The notes under the pieces are model-generated. The model ran no database searches and was not told the DNA's origin. It saw only the letters and a program-made list of their open reading frames with translations. The position numbers and the translations under genes were made by a program. This document shows, piece after piece, positions 51,643 to 60,447 of a DNA stretch of 64,000 nucleotides; within the stretch, counting starts at the first letter, position 1; each line of letters starts with the position of its first letter. The stretch covers positions 3,457,001-3,521,000 of the forward strand of contig NZ_CP129137.1 of assembly GCF_030406905.1 (NCBI RefSeq), given 5' to 3'. Source of the stretch: Streptomyces sp. HUAS CB01 (GTDB lineage: Bacteria; Actinomycetota; Actinomycetes; Streptomycetales; Streptomycetaceae).

Positions 51643-52506
51643 TCATGCCGTCAGAACGCCCTCCAGGAAGGGTTCGACGACCGCGCGCCAGGCGTCCGGC
51701 TGGTCGTAGTGGACGAGATGGCCGGCGTCCGCCACCTCCGCGTACTGCCCGCGGGCCAGGACCCGCACCATCTCCTGGGCCTCCGCACGGCCCAGTTCAC
51801 CGTCGAGCCCGCGGACCACGAGCGTCGGGCACGCGACCTGGGCGAGCGAGTCCCAGTGGGCGTCGTGCACCCAGGTCGCGCGGGACCTCAGCATCTGGCG
51901 GCGGGAGAAGACCGGCCGCCAGCCGTCCGCCCGTTCGGCCATCACCTCGGCGAAGAACTCGCCCCGCGCGGGGTTGGGGCGCTCGACCCAGGGGTCGTCC
52001 TCGCCGAACCACTTGCGCACGTCGGCGAGGGTCGCGAAGGGCACGGGCCACGAACGGAACCAGTCCTCCCACTCCCGCTGGGAGGCGGCCCCGAGGGCGG
52101 AGGCGCGCATGTCGCAGATGACCAGGGCCTGGACGAGGTCGGGACGCTCGGCGGCGAGCTGCCATGCGGTGAGGGCGCCCATGGAGTGGCCGACGAGGAC
52201 GGCGGGGCCCAGCCCCAGCTGCTCGACCGCGGCCGCCGCGTCGGCGACGTACGCCTCGCGGGTGAACGCGCCGTCGGCCGGCCGCTCGCTCCGGCCGTGC
52301 CCCCGCTGGTCGAGGGCGATCGCCCGGTGCCGCTCGGCCAGCCAGCGGGCGGTGGGGGCCCAGTGCGAGGCCCGGCCCATCAGCCCGTGGAGGAGTAAGA
52401 CGCCCGGGGCGCGGTCCGTCTCGCCGTGCCCCTTGGGCGGGTCGGCGAACTCCCAGGCAGCGAGCCGTACACCGGCCGTACCGGTCACGTCGATGCGCCG
52501 CACCAT
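51643..52506 (-). CDS. Alpha/beta-hydrolase
   Basis: A 287-residue cytoplasmic hydrolase: oxyanion LLLHGLMGRASHW, LDQRGHGRSERP, nucleophile elbow VGHSMGALT (Ser), an acid in VVRGLDGELG, and a catalytic His in DAGHLVHYDQP. Architecture and lid length suggest an esterase or C-C hydrolase, but the substrate is unknown. ATG 52506 begins the protein. A LexA-like palindrome lies 70 bp upstream. Confidence 0.9.
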   Translation of the reverse strand: MVRRIDVTGTAGVRLAAWEFADPPKGHGETDRAPGVLLLHGLMGRASHWAPTARWLAERHRAIALDQRGHGRSERPADGAFTREAYVADAAAAVEQLGLGPAVLVGHSMGALTAWQLAAERPDLVQALVICDMRASALGAASQREWEDWFRSWPVPFATLADVRKWFGEDDPWVERPNPARGEFFAEVMAERADGWRPVFSRRQMLRSRATWVHDAHWDSLAQVACPTLVVRGLDGELGRAEAQEMVRVLARGQYAEVADAGHLVHYDQPDAWRAVVEPFLEGVLTA

Positions 52507-52576
52507 GGTCCTGGCACCCCCTTCTGGGCCCCGTGGTTCTCCGGGCTCTCCGAAGTGATCGAGCTCCGCCAGACTA

Positions 52577-52592
52577 TCGAACTTCTATTCGA
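52577..52592. promoter_or_regulatory. LexA/SOS-box-like palindrome
   Basis: TCGAACTTCTATTCGA matches TCGAAC-N4-GTTCGA at 11 of 12 defined positions. It is 70 bp upstream of the alpha/beta-hydrolase start on the opposite strand. Could be a DNA-damage operator or coincidence. Confidence 0.35.
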
Positions 52593-52758
52593 AAACCGGC
52601 TTCCGGCGAGCAACATCCCTCGTTCGAGTGACCACCCTCAAGGATTGACGGCCGCCGCCGAGGGGAGATCTTCAGCGGGAGGCGGGCCGCTCGGGGAAAA
52701 CGGTCCGAGGGGATTGACCCTGGGAGCTCGGGGCTCCGGGTCAGCGAAGGGGAGGACA

Positions 52759-52786
52759 GGCCCCGGCGCCCCAGGGCGCCGGGGCC
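52759..52786. terminator. Strong hairpin in the 52507-53112 gap
   Basis: Perfect 12-bp arms GGCCCCGGCGCC and GGCGCCGGGGCC around CCAG. It lies in the 606-bp gap between the hydrolase gene and dmdR1, which holds no gene I can support; it probably terminates dmdR1 transcripts reading leftward. Confidence 0.6.
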
Positions 52787-53112
52787 CTCCGCGTTCGACG
52801 GGCGCATGATCCGCTCCCTCCCCTGCGGCGCGCCGACCCCCCGGCCCGCCCCGGCCCAGCCGGTCGTATGCCTCAGCCACAGCGTGGCACGGGAACCGTC
52901 CGAGCGCTGCCGTTCCGGCCGGAAAGCGCGTTCTGGAAGAGGCGTCGGGGCGGGCGGAGGAGTCGCGTGGCGAACGACGAAGCGCGCCCGCACCGCGGCA
53001 TGTGCGGTACGGACGCGCCGGATGGTCCTGACGGGCCGGTGGCCGACGGGACCCTTGGCTCAGCGGGTCCCGGAGGACGCCGGCCGGGACCGTGTGCGAT
53101 GCGCCGGGGAAC

Positions 53113-53805
53113 TCAGCGCTTCGCCACGAAGACATGCGAGGCGACGTCCGCCTCCAGCTCCGCGGCCTCACCGCCGCTGCCCACCAGCACACCTCCCGCC
53201 GACTCGGTCACGCTCACCACCGAACCGGGCTGCACACCCGCTCGGCGCAGGGTGTACATCAGCTGGGCGTCCGTCTGGATCGGCTCACCGATCCGCCGGA
53301 CGACCACCGTCTTGGCCTCCGTGCCGGCGTCCAGATCGGCCAGGCTGACCATGCCGTCGTCCAGGAACGCCTCGGCCTCCGACTTCTCGCCCAGCTCCTC
53401 CAGGCCCGGGATCGGGTTGCCGTACGGCGACTCGGTCGGGTGCCGCAGCAGCTCGAGCACGCGCCGCTCCACGGCCTCGCTCATCACGTGCTCCCAGCGG
53501 CACGCCTCGGCGTGGACCTGCTCCCACTCCAGGCCGATCACATCGACCAGGAGGCACTCCGCGAGCCGGTGCTTGCGCATCACGCGGGTGGCGAGGCGGC
53601 GGCCCTCCTCGGTGAGCTCCAGATGACGGTCGCCCGCGACCGTCACGAGCCCGTCGCGCTCCATCCGCGCGACGGTCTGGCTCACCGTGGGCCCGCTCTG
53701 GTCGAGCCGCTCCGCGATGCGGGCGCGCATGGGGACCACGCCTTCCTCTTCCAGCTCGAGGATGGTGCGGAGATACATCTCCGTGGTGTCGATCAGTCCG
53801 GACAT
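53113..53805 (-). CDS. dmdR1: DtxR-family iron-dependent regulator
   Basis: A 230-residue DtxR/IdeR-type repressor: winged helix (IAERLDQSGPTVSQTVARMERDGLV), metal-binding and dimerisation region with MRKHRLAECLL and EHVMSEAVERRV, and a C-terminal SH3-like domain (DAQLMYTLRRAGVQPGSVV). DmdR1 (also 230 residues as I recall) is the main iron regulator of Streptomyces, repressing siderophore and iron-uptake genes when Fe(II) is bound. ATG 53805 has GAGGGGCAC upstream. It diverges from a SIS-domain gene across a dre-like site, as I remember for S. coelicolor SCO4393-SCO4394. Confidence 0.93.
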   Translation of the reverse strand: MSGLIDTTEMYLRTILELEEEGVVPMRARIAERLDQSGPTVSQTVARMERDGLVTVAGDRHLELTEEGRRLATRVMRKHRLAECLLVDVIGLEWEQVHAEACRWEHVMSEAVERRVLELLRHPTESPYGNPIPGLEELGEKSEAEAFLDDGMVSLADLDAGTEAKTVVVRRIGEPIQTDAQLMYTLRRAGVQPGSVVSVTESAGGVLVGSGGEAAELEADVASHVFVAKR

Positions 53806-53903
53806 ACGTGCCCCTCGATGAAGTCGTGCGGTGGCCCTGCCTCAATTCTGACGCATGCCGCCGACAACCGGACCACGCCTGCCTGGAACCCGTATTGACA
53901 GAG

Positions 53904-53919
53904 CAATGGTCCAGACCGC
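53904..53919. promoter_or_regulatory. dre-like (DasR) site between dmdR1 and the SIS gene
   Basis: CAATGGTCCAGACCGC; shifted by one base it matches the DasR consensus ACTGGTCTAGACCACT at 12 of 16 positions and keeps the GGTC-x-AGACC core. It overlaps the region just downstream of a TTGACA (53895-53900) that could be a -35 box for the SIS gene. DasR control of dmdR1 by N-acetylglucosamine has been reported for S. coelicolor; here it is inferred from the motif. Confidence 0.7.
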
Positions 53920-53956
53920 AACGTGATCCGCGACACGACGAGAAAGGGCGACCGCA

Positions 53957-54712
53957 ATGGGCGAGAACAAGCTGGCGGACCAGTTCTTCGACGCCGCGAT
54001 CGGCCTGCTCCGGCGCGTGCGCGACGAGGAGGCGGCGAGCATCGCCGCGGCCGGCGCGGCCATCGCGGACACCGTCGCCGCGGGCGGGCGGCTCTTCGCC
54101 TTCGGCGCGGGACACTCCTCGCTCGCCGCGCAGGACGTCGTCTACCGGGCGGGCGGTCTGGCGCTGATGAACCTGCTCGCCGTCCCGGGCGTCGTCGGGG
54201 TGGACGTGATGCCCGCGACACTCGGCTCCGCGCTGGAGCGCGTGGACGGTCTGGCCGGCGCCGTACTCGACTCCAGCCCTGCCCGCGCCGGCGACGTGCT
54301 GATCGTCGTCTCCCTCTCCGGCCGCAACGCCCTGCCCGTCGAGATGGCCCTGAACGCGCGGGCGCTCGGACTGAAGGTCATCGGTGTGACGTCCGTGGCC
54401 TACGCCACGGAGACGAAGTCCCGGCACGCCTCGGGCACGTACCTCAAGGACCACTGCGACATCGTCCTCGACTCCAAGATCGCGGTCGGGGACGCCGAAC
54501 TGACCGCCGAGGGCATCGAGGCCCCGTTCGCCCCGGCGTCCACGGTCGTCACCAGTGCCCTGATGCAGGCGGCCGTCGCCGCGGCCGCCGGCGAACTGGC
54601 CGAACGCGGCATCGAGCCGCCGCTGCTGCGGTCGGGGAACGTGGACGGCGGCCACGAGTGGAACGACCGGGTCATGACGGAGTACGCGGACCGGATCTTC
54701 TACCGCCGCTGA
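53957..54712 (+). CDS. SIS-domain (sugar isomerase-like) protein
   Basis: A 251-residue protein with a sugar-isomerase SIS fold: FAFGAGHSSLAAQDVVYRAGG, VLIVVSLSGRNALPVEMAL (sugar-phosphate-binding serines) and a C-terminal SGNVDGGHEWNDRVM. Related proteins act on N-acetylmuramic acid 6-phosphate, heptose or amino-sugar phosphates; the exact substrate is not clear. ATG 53957 begins MGENKLAD. Divergent from dmdR1 with a dre-like site between them, which would suit a role in amino-sugar metabolism. Confidence 0.9.
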   Translation: MGENKLADQFFDAAIGLLRRVRDEEAASIAAAGAAIADTVAAGGRLFAFGAGHSSLAAQDVVYRAGGLALMNLLAVPGVVGVDVMPATLGSALERVDGLAGAVLDSSPARAGDVLIVVSLSGRNALPVEMALNARALGLKVIGVTSVAYATETKSRHASGTYLKDHCDIVLDSKIAVGDAELTAEGIEAPFAPASTVVTSALMQAAVAAAAGELAERGIEPPLLRSGNVDGGHEWNDRVMTEYADRIFYRR

Positions 54713-54780
54713 GCCGGCCCACCCCGGTACCCGGCCACCCGGCGGCCCCGGCACGGGCCCTGCGCCCGCTCGCGGAGGGT

Positions 54781-54863
54781 GTGCCTCGCGCACCCCGGTC
54801 GTACGGGCGCACCTGCGGAGGGCGTACCCCGCTCGCGGAAGGAGTGCCTCGCGCACCCCGGTC
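54781..54863. repeat. 20-bp direct repeat between convergent genes
   Basis: Two identical copies of GTGCCTCGCGCACCCCGGTC (54781-54800 and 54844-54863), with further partial copies (GCGCACCCCGGTCG at 54914). They lie in the 231-bp gap between the SIS and PAS genes. Confidence 0.75.
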
Positions 54864-54943
54864 TGCGGGCGCCCCCCGATCGCGGAAGCGCCCCCCGGTC
54901 TCGGGCGGCGCACCCCGGTCGAACGGGCGGTCCCGACAACGGG

Positions 54944-56305
54944 CTACTCGCCGCCCACCCGCCCCAGGTCCAGCGCCGAGGCCACGTGCGTCGCGACGCT
55001 CTCCGCGTACTCCGCGTCGGGGCGTTCGAAGCGGGGACGGTTGGCGGACCGCAGGAAGGTGACGACCCCGAGCGTGCGGCCGCGGCTGCGGAGCACCGTC
55101 GACAGGGCGTGCACCGCGTCGCGCGGCCACTGGCGTTCCGCGGCCCAGCTCTCGGTGCGGCCCGGTCCCCCGCCCGTGCTGGTGCGGACGGAGCCGACGC
55201 GGTCCATCGCCTGGAGGGCCGGGTGGCCCTGCGGGTACCGGAGCGGGATGCCCGCGCCCGCCACCCGGGCGACCGGCCCGGGGGCACCCGAGGGTGTCGC
55301 GGCGGCCCGCACCAGCCGATCCCCGTCCTCCGTCGCCACGTCGAGGAGGGCGTGGTCCGCGAACCCGGCGAGGGCGAAGTCCAGCTGCGTCGTCGCCGCC
55401 TCCATCGGGTCCTCGCACTCGGCCGCAGCCCTGGCGGCCCGGTGCAGTTGGCTGAAACGGAACCGCAGCCGGTCCGCCTCCTGCTCCGCGAGCTTGGCCT
55501 CCGTGACGTCCTGGAACAGCCAGCCGACGCCCAGCGGCACCGGCTCCTCGGCCAGCGGCGACGCCAGCCTGAGGAAACCGCTGCGCCAGCACCTGCGCCG
55601 CTCGCCCGCCTCGGTGCGCACCGTCAGCCACAGCTCGACGAGCGCGCCCGGCGCACCGTCGGCGAGGACGTGGTGCAGCGCGCCCTCCACCTCTTCGACG
55701 CCCTGCACGATCAGCTCCCCGAGAGGACGCCCGAGGGCCGTCGTACGCGCGGCGGAACCCAGCATCCGGGCCGCGTGCCGGTTCACGACGGCGGGCCTCA
55801 GGTCCACGTCCACCAGCACGACGCCCCACGACGCGTCCTCGAAGAGCGCCTCGCTCAGGGCGATCGAGCGCTCCAGGTCGATCTGGGCGTGCACCTCGCT
55901 GAACGCGCAGTACACCCCGGCGGGCCTGCCGTCGGCCCCGCGCACCCCGGCGGACTGGGTCCTGACGAGCACCCGCCCGCCGTCCTTGCGCAGCAGCGCG
56001 AACTCGTGCACCTGGCGGCCCGGCGCGGTCATCGCGGCCATCAGCCGGCCCTGGACGTCGTCCGCGTCCGCGGTCCGCACCGCCCATCCGGCGAAACCGC
56101 GCCGCCCGACGGCCTCCTCGGGCGACCAGCCGAGGATCCGCTCGGCCTCCCGGTTCCAGTGGGTGACCACACCGTCCGCGTCGAACGCGCACAGCGCGGC
56201 GTCCATCCCGTCCAGCAGCGCCGCGAGCAGATCGGAACCGGGGCCGTCCCGCTCCGGCTCGTCCGGACCCAGCGCGCTGGTGGTCTCGCTCTTGGAAGCA
56301 CTCAT
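54944..56305 (-). CDS. PAS-PAS-GAF sensor protein without an output domain
   Basis: A 453-residue cytoplasmic sensor. PAS 1 (about 25-145) has ALCAFDADGVVTHWNREAERILGW; PAS 2 (about 150-275) has DLRPAVVNRHAARMLGSAA and ends in the typical GWLFQDVTEAKLAEQEADRL helix; a GAF-like domain (about 280-450) closes the protein. No histidine kinase, phosphatase, GGDEF or DNA-binding domain follows, so it must signal through a partner or be a decayed sensor. ATG 56305 begins MSASKSET. Ligand unknown. Confidence 0.82.
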   Translation of the reverse strand: MSASKSETTSALGPDEPERDGPGSDLLAALLDGMDAALCAFDADGVVTHWNREAERILGWSPEEAVGRRGFAGWAVRTADADDVQGRLMAAMTAPGRQVHEFALLRKDGGRVLVRTQSAGVRGADGRPAGVYCAFSEVHAQIDLERSIALSEALFEDASWGVVLVDVDLRPAVVNRHAARMLGSAARTTALGRPLGELIVQGVEEVEGALHHVLADGAPGALVELWLTVRTEAGERRRCWRSGFLRLASPLAEEPVPLGVGWLFQDVTEAKLAEQEADRLRFRFSQLHRAARAAAECEDPMEAATTQLDFALAGFADHALLDVATEDGDRLVRAAATPSGAPGPVARVAGAGIPLRYPQGHPALQAMDRVGSVRTSTGGGPGRTESWAAERQWPRDAVHALSTVLRSRGRTLGVVTFLRSANRPRFERPDAEYAESVATHVASALDLGRVGGE

Positions 56306-56435
56306 CCTGGCACCCCCTGCAGGACGTGTCCTCGGGCCGGTGCCGCCCTCCGCAAAGCGGCACCCCGATCATTCAACTGGAACGTGACTCAGGACACATC
56401 AATTTCCCGGAAATCGTCGCCCGAGTGAAAAAGGG

Positions 56436-56464
56436 TTGAGCCACACTCGCGAGGTTCCTAGTGT
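56436..56464 (+). promoter_or_regulatory. Promoter of the orphan small transcription unit
   Basis: TTGAGC (56436-56441) and TAGTGT (56459-56464) with 17-bp spacing, a strong match to the Streptomyces housekeeping consensus. A palindrome CCACACT-N12-AGTGTGG (56441-56466) spans the spacer and -10 box and could be an operator. The start of transcription is expected near 56471. Confidence 0.65.
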
Positions 56465-56496
56465 GGGACGCCTCGAGAAGGGAGGTGATTCGGAAC

Positions 56497-56535
56497 ATGA
56501 AGGCATTCCGGACGCGAGAGGTGGCTGCGGGCTAG
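56497..56535 (+). CDS. 12-residue ORF with near-perfect Shine-Dalgarno sequence
   Basis: ATG with the coding sequence MKAFRTREVAAG then TAG. The preceding GAGAAGGGAGGTGAT (56475-56489) matches almost the whole complement of the 16S rRNA 3' end (AGAAAGGAGGTGAT), 7 nt before the ATG. It is followed by a 7-bp hairpin (TCGGCAG/CTGCCGA, 56561-56579) and a terminator at 56597-56659. No downstream gene on the same strand for over 1.1 kb, so it is not a simple leader peptide. It may be a micro-protein, an anti-ribosome decoy, or a small RNA that is also translated. Confidence 0.55.
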   Translation: MKAFRTREVAAG

Positions 56536-56596
56536 CGGCCCGTCGTCGCATTCGTGCACCTCGGCAGGGCCTCTGCCGAAATCCAAGCAGTCACCG

Positions 56597-56662
56597 ACCC
56601 GCGGGCTCGCCGGTACGTCCGGCCGGCTTCCTCCCCGGAGGAACCCCGAGCCCGCGGGTTTC
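56597..56662 (+). terminator. Terminator of the small transcription unit
   Basis: 13-bp perfect arms ACCCGCGGGCTCG (56597-56609) and CGAGCCCGCGGGT (56647-56659), followed by TTTCTGCGTT. The short T-run after a long GC stem makes an intrinsic terminator. With the promoter at 56436-56464, the unit would give a transcript of about 190 nt. Confidence 0.75.
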
Positions 56663-56784
56663 TGCGTTCCCGGGCCCGGGAACGCGGACGCCGCCCGGCC
56701 CGGCGGCACGGATCCGTCTCACACCGCCCGGCGGCACGGACCCCGCGTCACACTGCCCGACCCGCCGCCCCGGCCCACCGCCCG

Positions 56785-57444
56785 TCACGGGGCCAGCCGC
56801 TCCACGCGCCAGCCGCCGGGCTCCGCCGGGGTACGGACGTACCGGAGCCGGTCGTGGAGCCGGTTCTCGTGGCCCTGCCAGAACTCGACGGTCTCGGGTG
56901 TCACCCGGTAACCGCCCCACTCCGGCGGCACCGGGACCTGCTCGCCGGCCGGGTACCGCTCGGCGAGTTCCTCGTACCGCCGCACCAGTTCCCCTCGGGA
57001 CGGGAGCACCGACGACTGGGGGCTGGCCCAGGCACCGAGCTGGGAGCCGTGCGGCCGGGTGCGGAAGTACGCGGCGGTCTCGTCGCGGCCGACCCGGGCC
57101 GCGGTGCCGGTGACGATGACCTGCCGGGTCAGCGGGTGCCAGGGGAAGAGCAGCGAGACGTGCGGATTGGCGTCGAGTTCGCGGCCCTTGCGCGAGGCGT
57201 AGTTCGTGTAGAAGACGAAGCCGCGGTCGTCGAAGTGCTTCAGCAGCACGGTCCGGGAGGACGGCCGGCCGTCGGGGGTGGCCGTGGAGACGATCATGGC
57301 GTTCGGCTCGTGGAGCCGGCCGGCCGCGGCGTCCTTGAACCAGTGGACGAACTGTTCCATCGGCTCGGCGGGCAGTTCCGCCTCGTCGAGCGGCATCGAG
57401 CGGTAGTGCTCGCGCATGGCGGCGGGGTCGAGGGCGTCGGTCAC
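56785..57444 (-). CDS. pdxH: Pyridoxine/pyridoxamine 5'-phosphate oxidase
   Basis: A 219-residue FMN enzyme making pyridoxal phosphate. It shows the complete family pattern: [62 protein letters not shown] and the C-terminal [23 protein letters not shown] 57444 with AGGATG upstream is preferred because PdxH proteins begin with such a [10 protein letters not shown] segment; ATG 57417 is the internal alternative. Convergent with the small transcription unit. Confidence 0.96.
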   Translation of the reverse strand: MTDALDPAAMREHYRSMPLDEAELPAEPMEQFVHWFKDAAAGRLHEPNAMIVSTATPDGRPSSRTVLLKHFDDRGFVFYTNYASRKGRELDANPHVSLLFPWHPLTRQVIVTGTAARVGRDETAAYFRTRPHGSQLGAWASPQSSVLPSRGELVRRYEELAERYPAGEQVPVPPEWGGYRVTPETVEFWQGHENRLHDRLRYVRTPAEPGGWRVERLAP

Positions 57445-57775
57445 GGGATCATCCTGCCGCACGGCCCCCGGGCGGCCCTTCGCCCTCCCGGGTCCGCGCC
57501 GTGGCGGTCCGGGGCGGCGCGGCCCCTTCGTCACCCGTACGGAGCGCGGCAGAGTGTTCCCGGCACGGAGTGCCGCCAACCCTCCCGGCCCGGATCGGCC
57601 CACTGTGCCGGATGTCACGCTTCCCCGCATCAGTGGGACCGGCCAAAATCGTGCGCTGGGCCGCTGTGGCCTCCCTACGACGCGGAGCGGGTGACCACGC
57701 ACCGCGCGGGGCATCACCGTGGTGGTGACCCACCCGGGCCGAAGCTTGTCTCGCACACATCTGAGGAGCCGCCTG

Positions 57776-58888
57776 ATGTCCGATTTCGTACCCGGACTCG
57801 AGGGAGTCATCGCGTTCGAGACGGAGATCGCCGAACCCGACAAGGAAGGCGGCGCGCTCCGCTACCGCGGTGTCGACATCGAGGACCTCGTCGGCCACGT
57901 CTCCTTCGGGAACGTGTGGGGGCTGCTGGTGGACGGGGCGTTCAACCCCGGGCTGCCGCCCGCCGAGCCGTTCCCGATCCCGGTCCACTCCGGTGACATC
58001 CGCGTCGACGTCCAGTCGGCGCTCGCGATGCTCGCCCCCGTGTGGGGCCTGAAGCCGCTCCTGGACATCGACGAGGCACAGGCACGGGACGACCTCGCGC
58101 GGGCCGCCGTGATGGCGCTGTCGTACGTGGCACAGAGTGCCCGCGGCCAGGGCCTGCCGATGGTGCCGCAGCGGGAGATCGACAAGGCCGAGTCGGTCGT
58201 CGAGAGGTTCATGATCCGCTGGCGCGGGGAGCCGGATCCCAAGCACGTGAAGGCCGTGGACGCCTACTGGACGTCGGCCGCGGAGCACGGCATGAACGCC
58301 TCCACGTTCACCGCCCGGGTCATCGCCTCCACCGGCGCGGACGTGGCGGCCGCGCTCTCCGGTGCCGTGGGTGCCATGTCCGGGCCGCTGCACGGCGGTG
58401 CCCCGTCCCGGGTGCTCGGCATGATCGAGGAGATCGAGCGCACCGGCGACGCGGTGGCGTACGTGAGGAAGGCCCTGGACAAGGGCGAGCGCCTGATGGG
58501 CTTCGGCCACCGGGTGTACCGGGCCGAGGACCCGCGCGCCCGCGTCCTGCGGCGCACAGCGAAGGAGCTGGGCGCACCCCGCTACGAGATCGCGGAGGCG
58601 CTGGAGAAGGCCGCGCTGGAGGAGCTGCACAACCGCCGCCCGGACCGGGTGCTGGCCACGAACGTGGAGTTCTGGGCCGCGATCATGCTGGACTTCGCCG
58701 AGGTGCCCGCGCACATGTTCACGTCGATGTTCACCTGTGCCCGTACGGCCGGCTGGTCGGCGCACATCCTGGAGCAGAAGCGCACCGGGCGGCTGGTGCG
58801 CCCGTCCGCCCGGTACATCGGCCCGGGCCCGCGCGACCCGCGCTCGATCGAGGGTTACGCCGACATCGCCGACATCGCCGCGCGGTAG
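57776..58888 (+). CDS. Citrate synthase
   Basis: A 370-residue type II-like citrate synthase with [26 protein letters not shown] at the N-terminus (given in part), catalytic histidines in EHGMNASTF and [23 protein letters not shown] with the catalytic Asp, and [14 protein letters not shown] at the end. It condenses oxaloacetate and acetyl-CoA. ATG 57776 has GAGGAG upstream. From memory it corresponds to one of several S. coelicolor citrate synthases. The 331-bp gap before it (57445-57775) has no gene; promoter elements were not convincing. Confidence 0.92.
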   Translation: MSDFVPGLEGVIAFETEIAEPDKEGGALRYRGVDIEDLVGHVSFGNVWGLLVDGAFNPGLPPAEPFPIPVHSGDIRVDVQSALAMLAPVWGLKPLLDIDEAQARDDLARAAVMALSYVAQSARGQGLPMVPQREIDKAESVVERFMIRWRGEPDPKHVKAVDAYWTSAAEHGMNASTFTARVIASTGADVAAALSGAVGAMSGPLHGGAPSRVLGMIEEIERTGDAVAYVRKALDKGERLMGFGHRVYRAEDPRARVLRRTAKELGAPRYEIAEALEKAALEELHNRRPDRVLATNVEFWAAIMLDFAEVPAHMFTSMFTCARTAGWSAHILEQKRTGRLVRPSARYIGPGPRDPRSIEGYADIADIAAR

Positions 58889-58904
58889 CGCGCCGCGGTG
58901 TGAC

Positions 58905-58931
58905 GGTCCGGGCACCGCGAAGGGCCGGACC
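58905..58931. terminator. Hairpin between convergent citrate synthase and oxygenase genes
   Basis: Arms GGTCCGG (58905-58911) and CCGGACC (58925-58931) with a 13-nt loop in the short gap between the two stop codons. Confidence 0.45.
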
Positions 58932-58936
58932 GGCGG

Positions 58937-59983
58937 TCAGGCCGCCCGTTCCACGAGATCCGCGTGGTGGCGGGCGGCGACCAGCGGGTGCGCCCGCAGC
59001 TTGCCCTTGAGCTCGTTGCGCCCGTACTCGGCGAACAGCGGGTTGGCCGGGTCGGTGGTGACGCCGGGCGCGTCCGCCGCGTACGGGAAGGGCAGCGGGG
59101 CGACCCGGGCGTCGAGCCGCGGGTTGAAGAAGAACGGCACGGAGAAGCGCTCGGTGGCACCGGGCGGGCTGACCACGCGGTGGTTGGTGGCGACGAGGTA
59201 GCCGTTGGTGGCGACCTCGAGGAGCTCGCCGAGGTTGACGACGAACGCGCCGGGCAGCGGCGGCACGTCGTGGAAGAGGCCGTCCTCCCGCTGCACCTGG
59301 AGACCGCCGATCCGGTCCTGGTGGAGCAGGGTGAGGAAGCCGTAGTCCTTGTGGGCGCCGACACCCTGGTCGGCGCCGTCCCCGGCGCTGCCGGGGTAGC
59401 GGACCAGCTTCAGGTGCAGATGCGCCCGATCGCCGAAGACGTCGTCGTAGAAGTCCGGCGGGGCGCCGATGGCGGTGAGGAGCTCGTGCAGCAGCCGGTG
59501 CGCCACCTCACTGAGCCGCTCGATCCAGCCGAGCGCGGCGGTACGCAGCTCGGGCAGCGCGGCGGGCCACTGGTTGGGCCCCTCCAGCCACCAGTACGCG
59601 GGCTCACCCGGCCCCGGTACGTGCGCGGGCCGCTCGGCGCCGATGTCGAGCTGGTCGCGCCAGTCGCGGCTGCCGCCGGTGCGTTCGTCGCCGATGCGCG
59701 TGTAGCCGCGGAAGTGGGGCGAGTTGACGTTGTCGATGGCGTGCCGCTCGGCCTCGGGGAGGGCGAAGAACGCGCGCGTCGCGCTCATGAGGGCGTCGGT
59801 CTCGGCCTCGGTGACGCCGTGGCCGACCAGCTGGAAGAAGCCGACGTCGTGCGCGGCGCTGTGCAGGCGGGCGTGCAGGTCGGCGCGGGCCGCGGGGCCG
59901 CGGTCGGCCGCCGAGAGGTCGATGACCGGGAGCTGCGAGAGGTCCCGCGAGGCGTGCCGCGGGAGGTGCTGCGAGGAAGACAT
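58937..59983 (-). CDS. Isopenicillin-N-synthase-type 2-oxoglutarate/Fe(II) oxygenase
   Basis: A 348-residue enzyme: N-terminal LPVIDLSAADRGPAARADLH and FFQLVGHGV, then the iron/2-oxoglutarate site with H-x-D in GAHKDYGFLTLLHQD, the distal His in ATNHRVVSPPG and R-x-S in ERFSVPFFF. Members hydroxylate, desaturate or open rings of small molecules; without neighbours the substrate cannot be given. ATG 59983 begins MSSSQHLPRH; GTG starts upstream are less likely. Confidence 0.9.
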   Translation of the reverse strand: MSSSQHLPRHASRDLSQLPVIDLSAADRGPAARADLHARLHSAAHDVGFFQLVGHGVTEAETDALMSATRAFFALPEAERHAIDNVNSPHFRGYTRIGDERTGGSRDWRDQLDIGAERPAHVPGPGEPAYWWLEGPNQWPAALPELRTAALGWIERLSEVAHRLLHELLTAIGAPPDFYDDVFGDRAHLHLKLVRYPGSAGDGADQGVGAHKDYGFLTLLHQDRIGGLQVQREDGLFHDVPPLPGAFVVNLGELLEVATNGYLVATNHRVVSPPGATERFSVPFFFNPRLDARVAPLPFPYAADAPGVTTDPANPLFAEYGRNELKGKLRAHPLVAARHHADLVERAA

Positions 59984-60447
59984 GGGTGCGTCCGCTGTTC
60001 TGTGTCCCGGCCGCCGGTCCCGGTGATGACCGGGTGTCTGTGCCGCCGACGTCCGCCGGGGTGGGGGCGGGGCCGGTGGGCCGGGTGGGGTGGAGTCAGG
60101 GCGTGGGGCGGAGGTGAGCCCGACAGCCCATGCTCGTGACGCGGAGGAAGTCCACGTGGCGACGGCGAACGAGCGGAAGCATGGGAAAAGGGTACGACGC
60201 CGGACACGGCGAGCGGCCGTGACCCGGGTCACAGGACCGGAGCGTGGGTGCGGGGCCGGGGGAGGCCCCGTATCCCGGGCCGGCCCCGGGTCGCGGGACC
60301 CACCCGACCGACCGGGCCGACCGCGGAGGGCGGCCGCGGTGCCGGGGTCCGTCCCTCGGACGGGCCCGAGGGCCGCGCCCCGTCCGGCCGACCGCGGAGC
60401 CTCACCGCACCCGGCGGCGGGGCCGGAGACCGAGGGCCGACGGGTCG

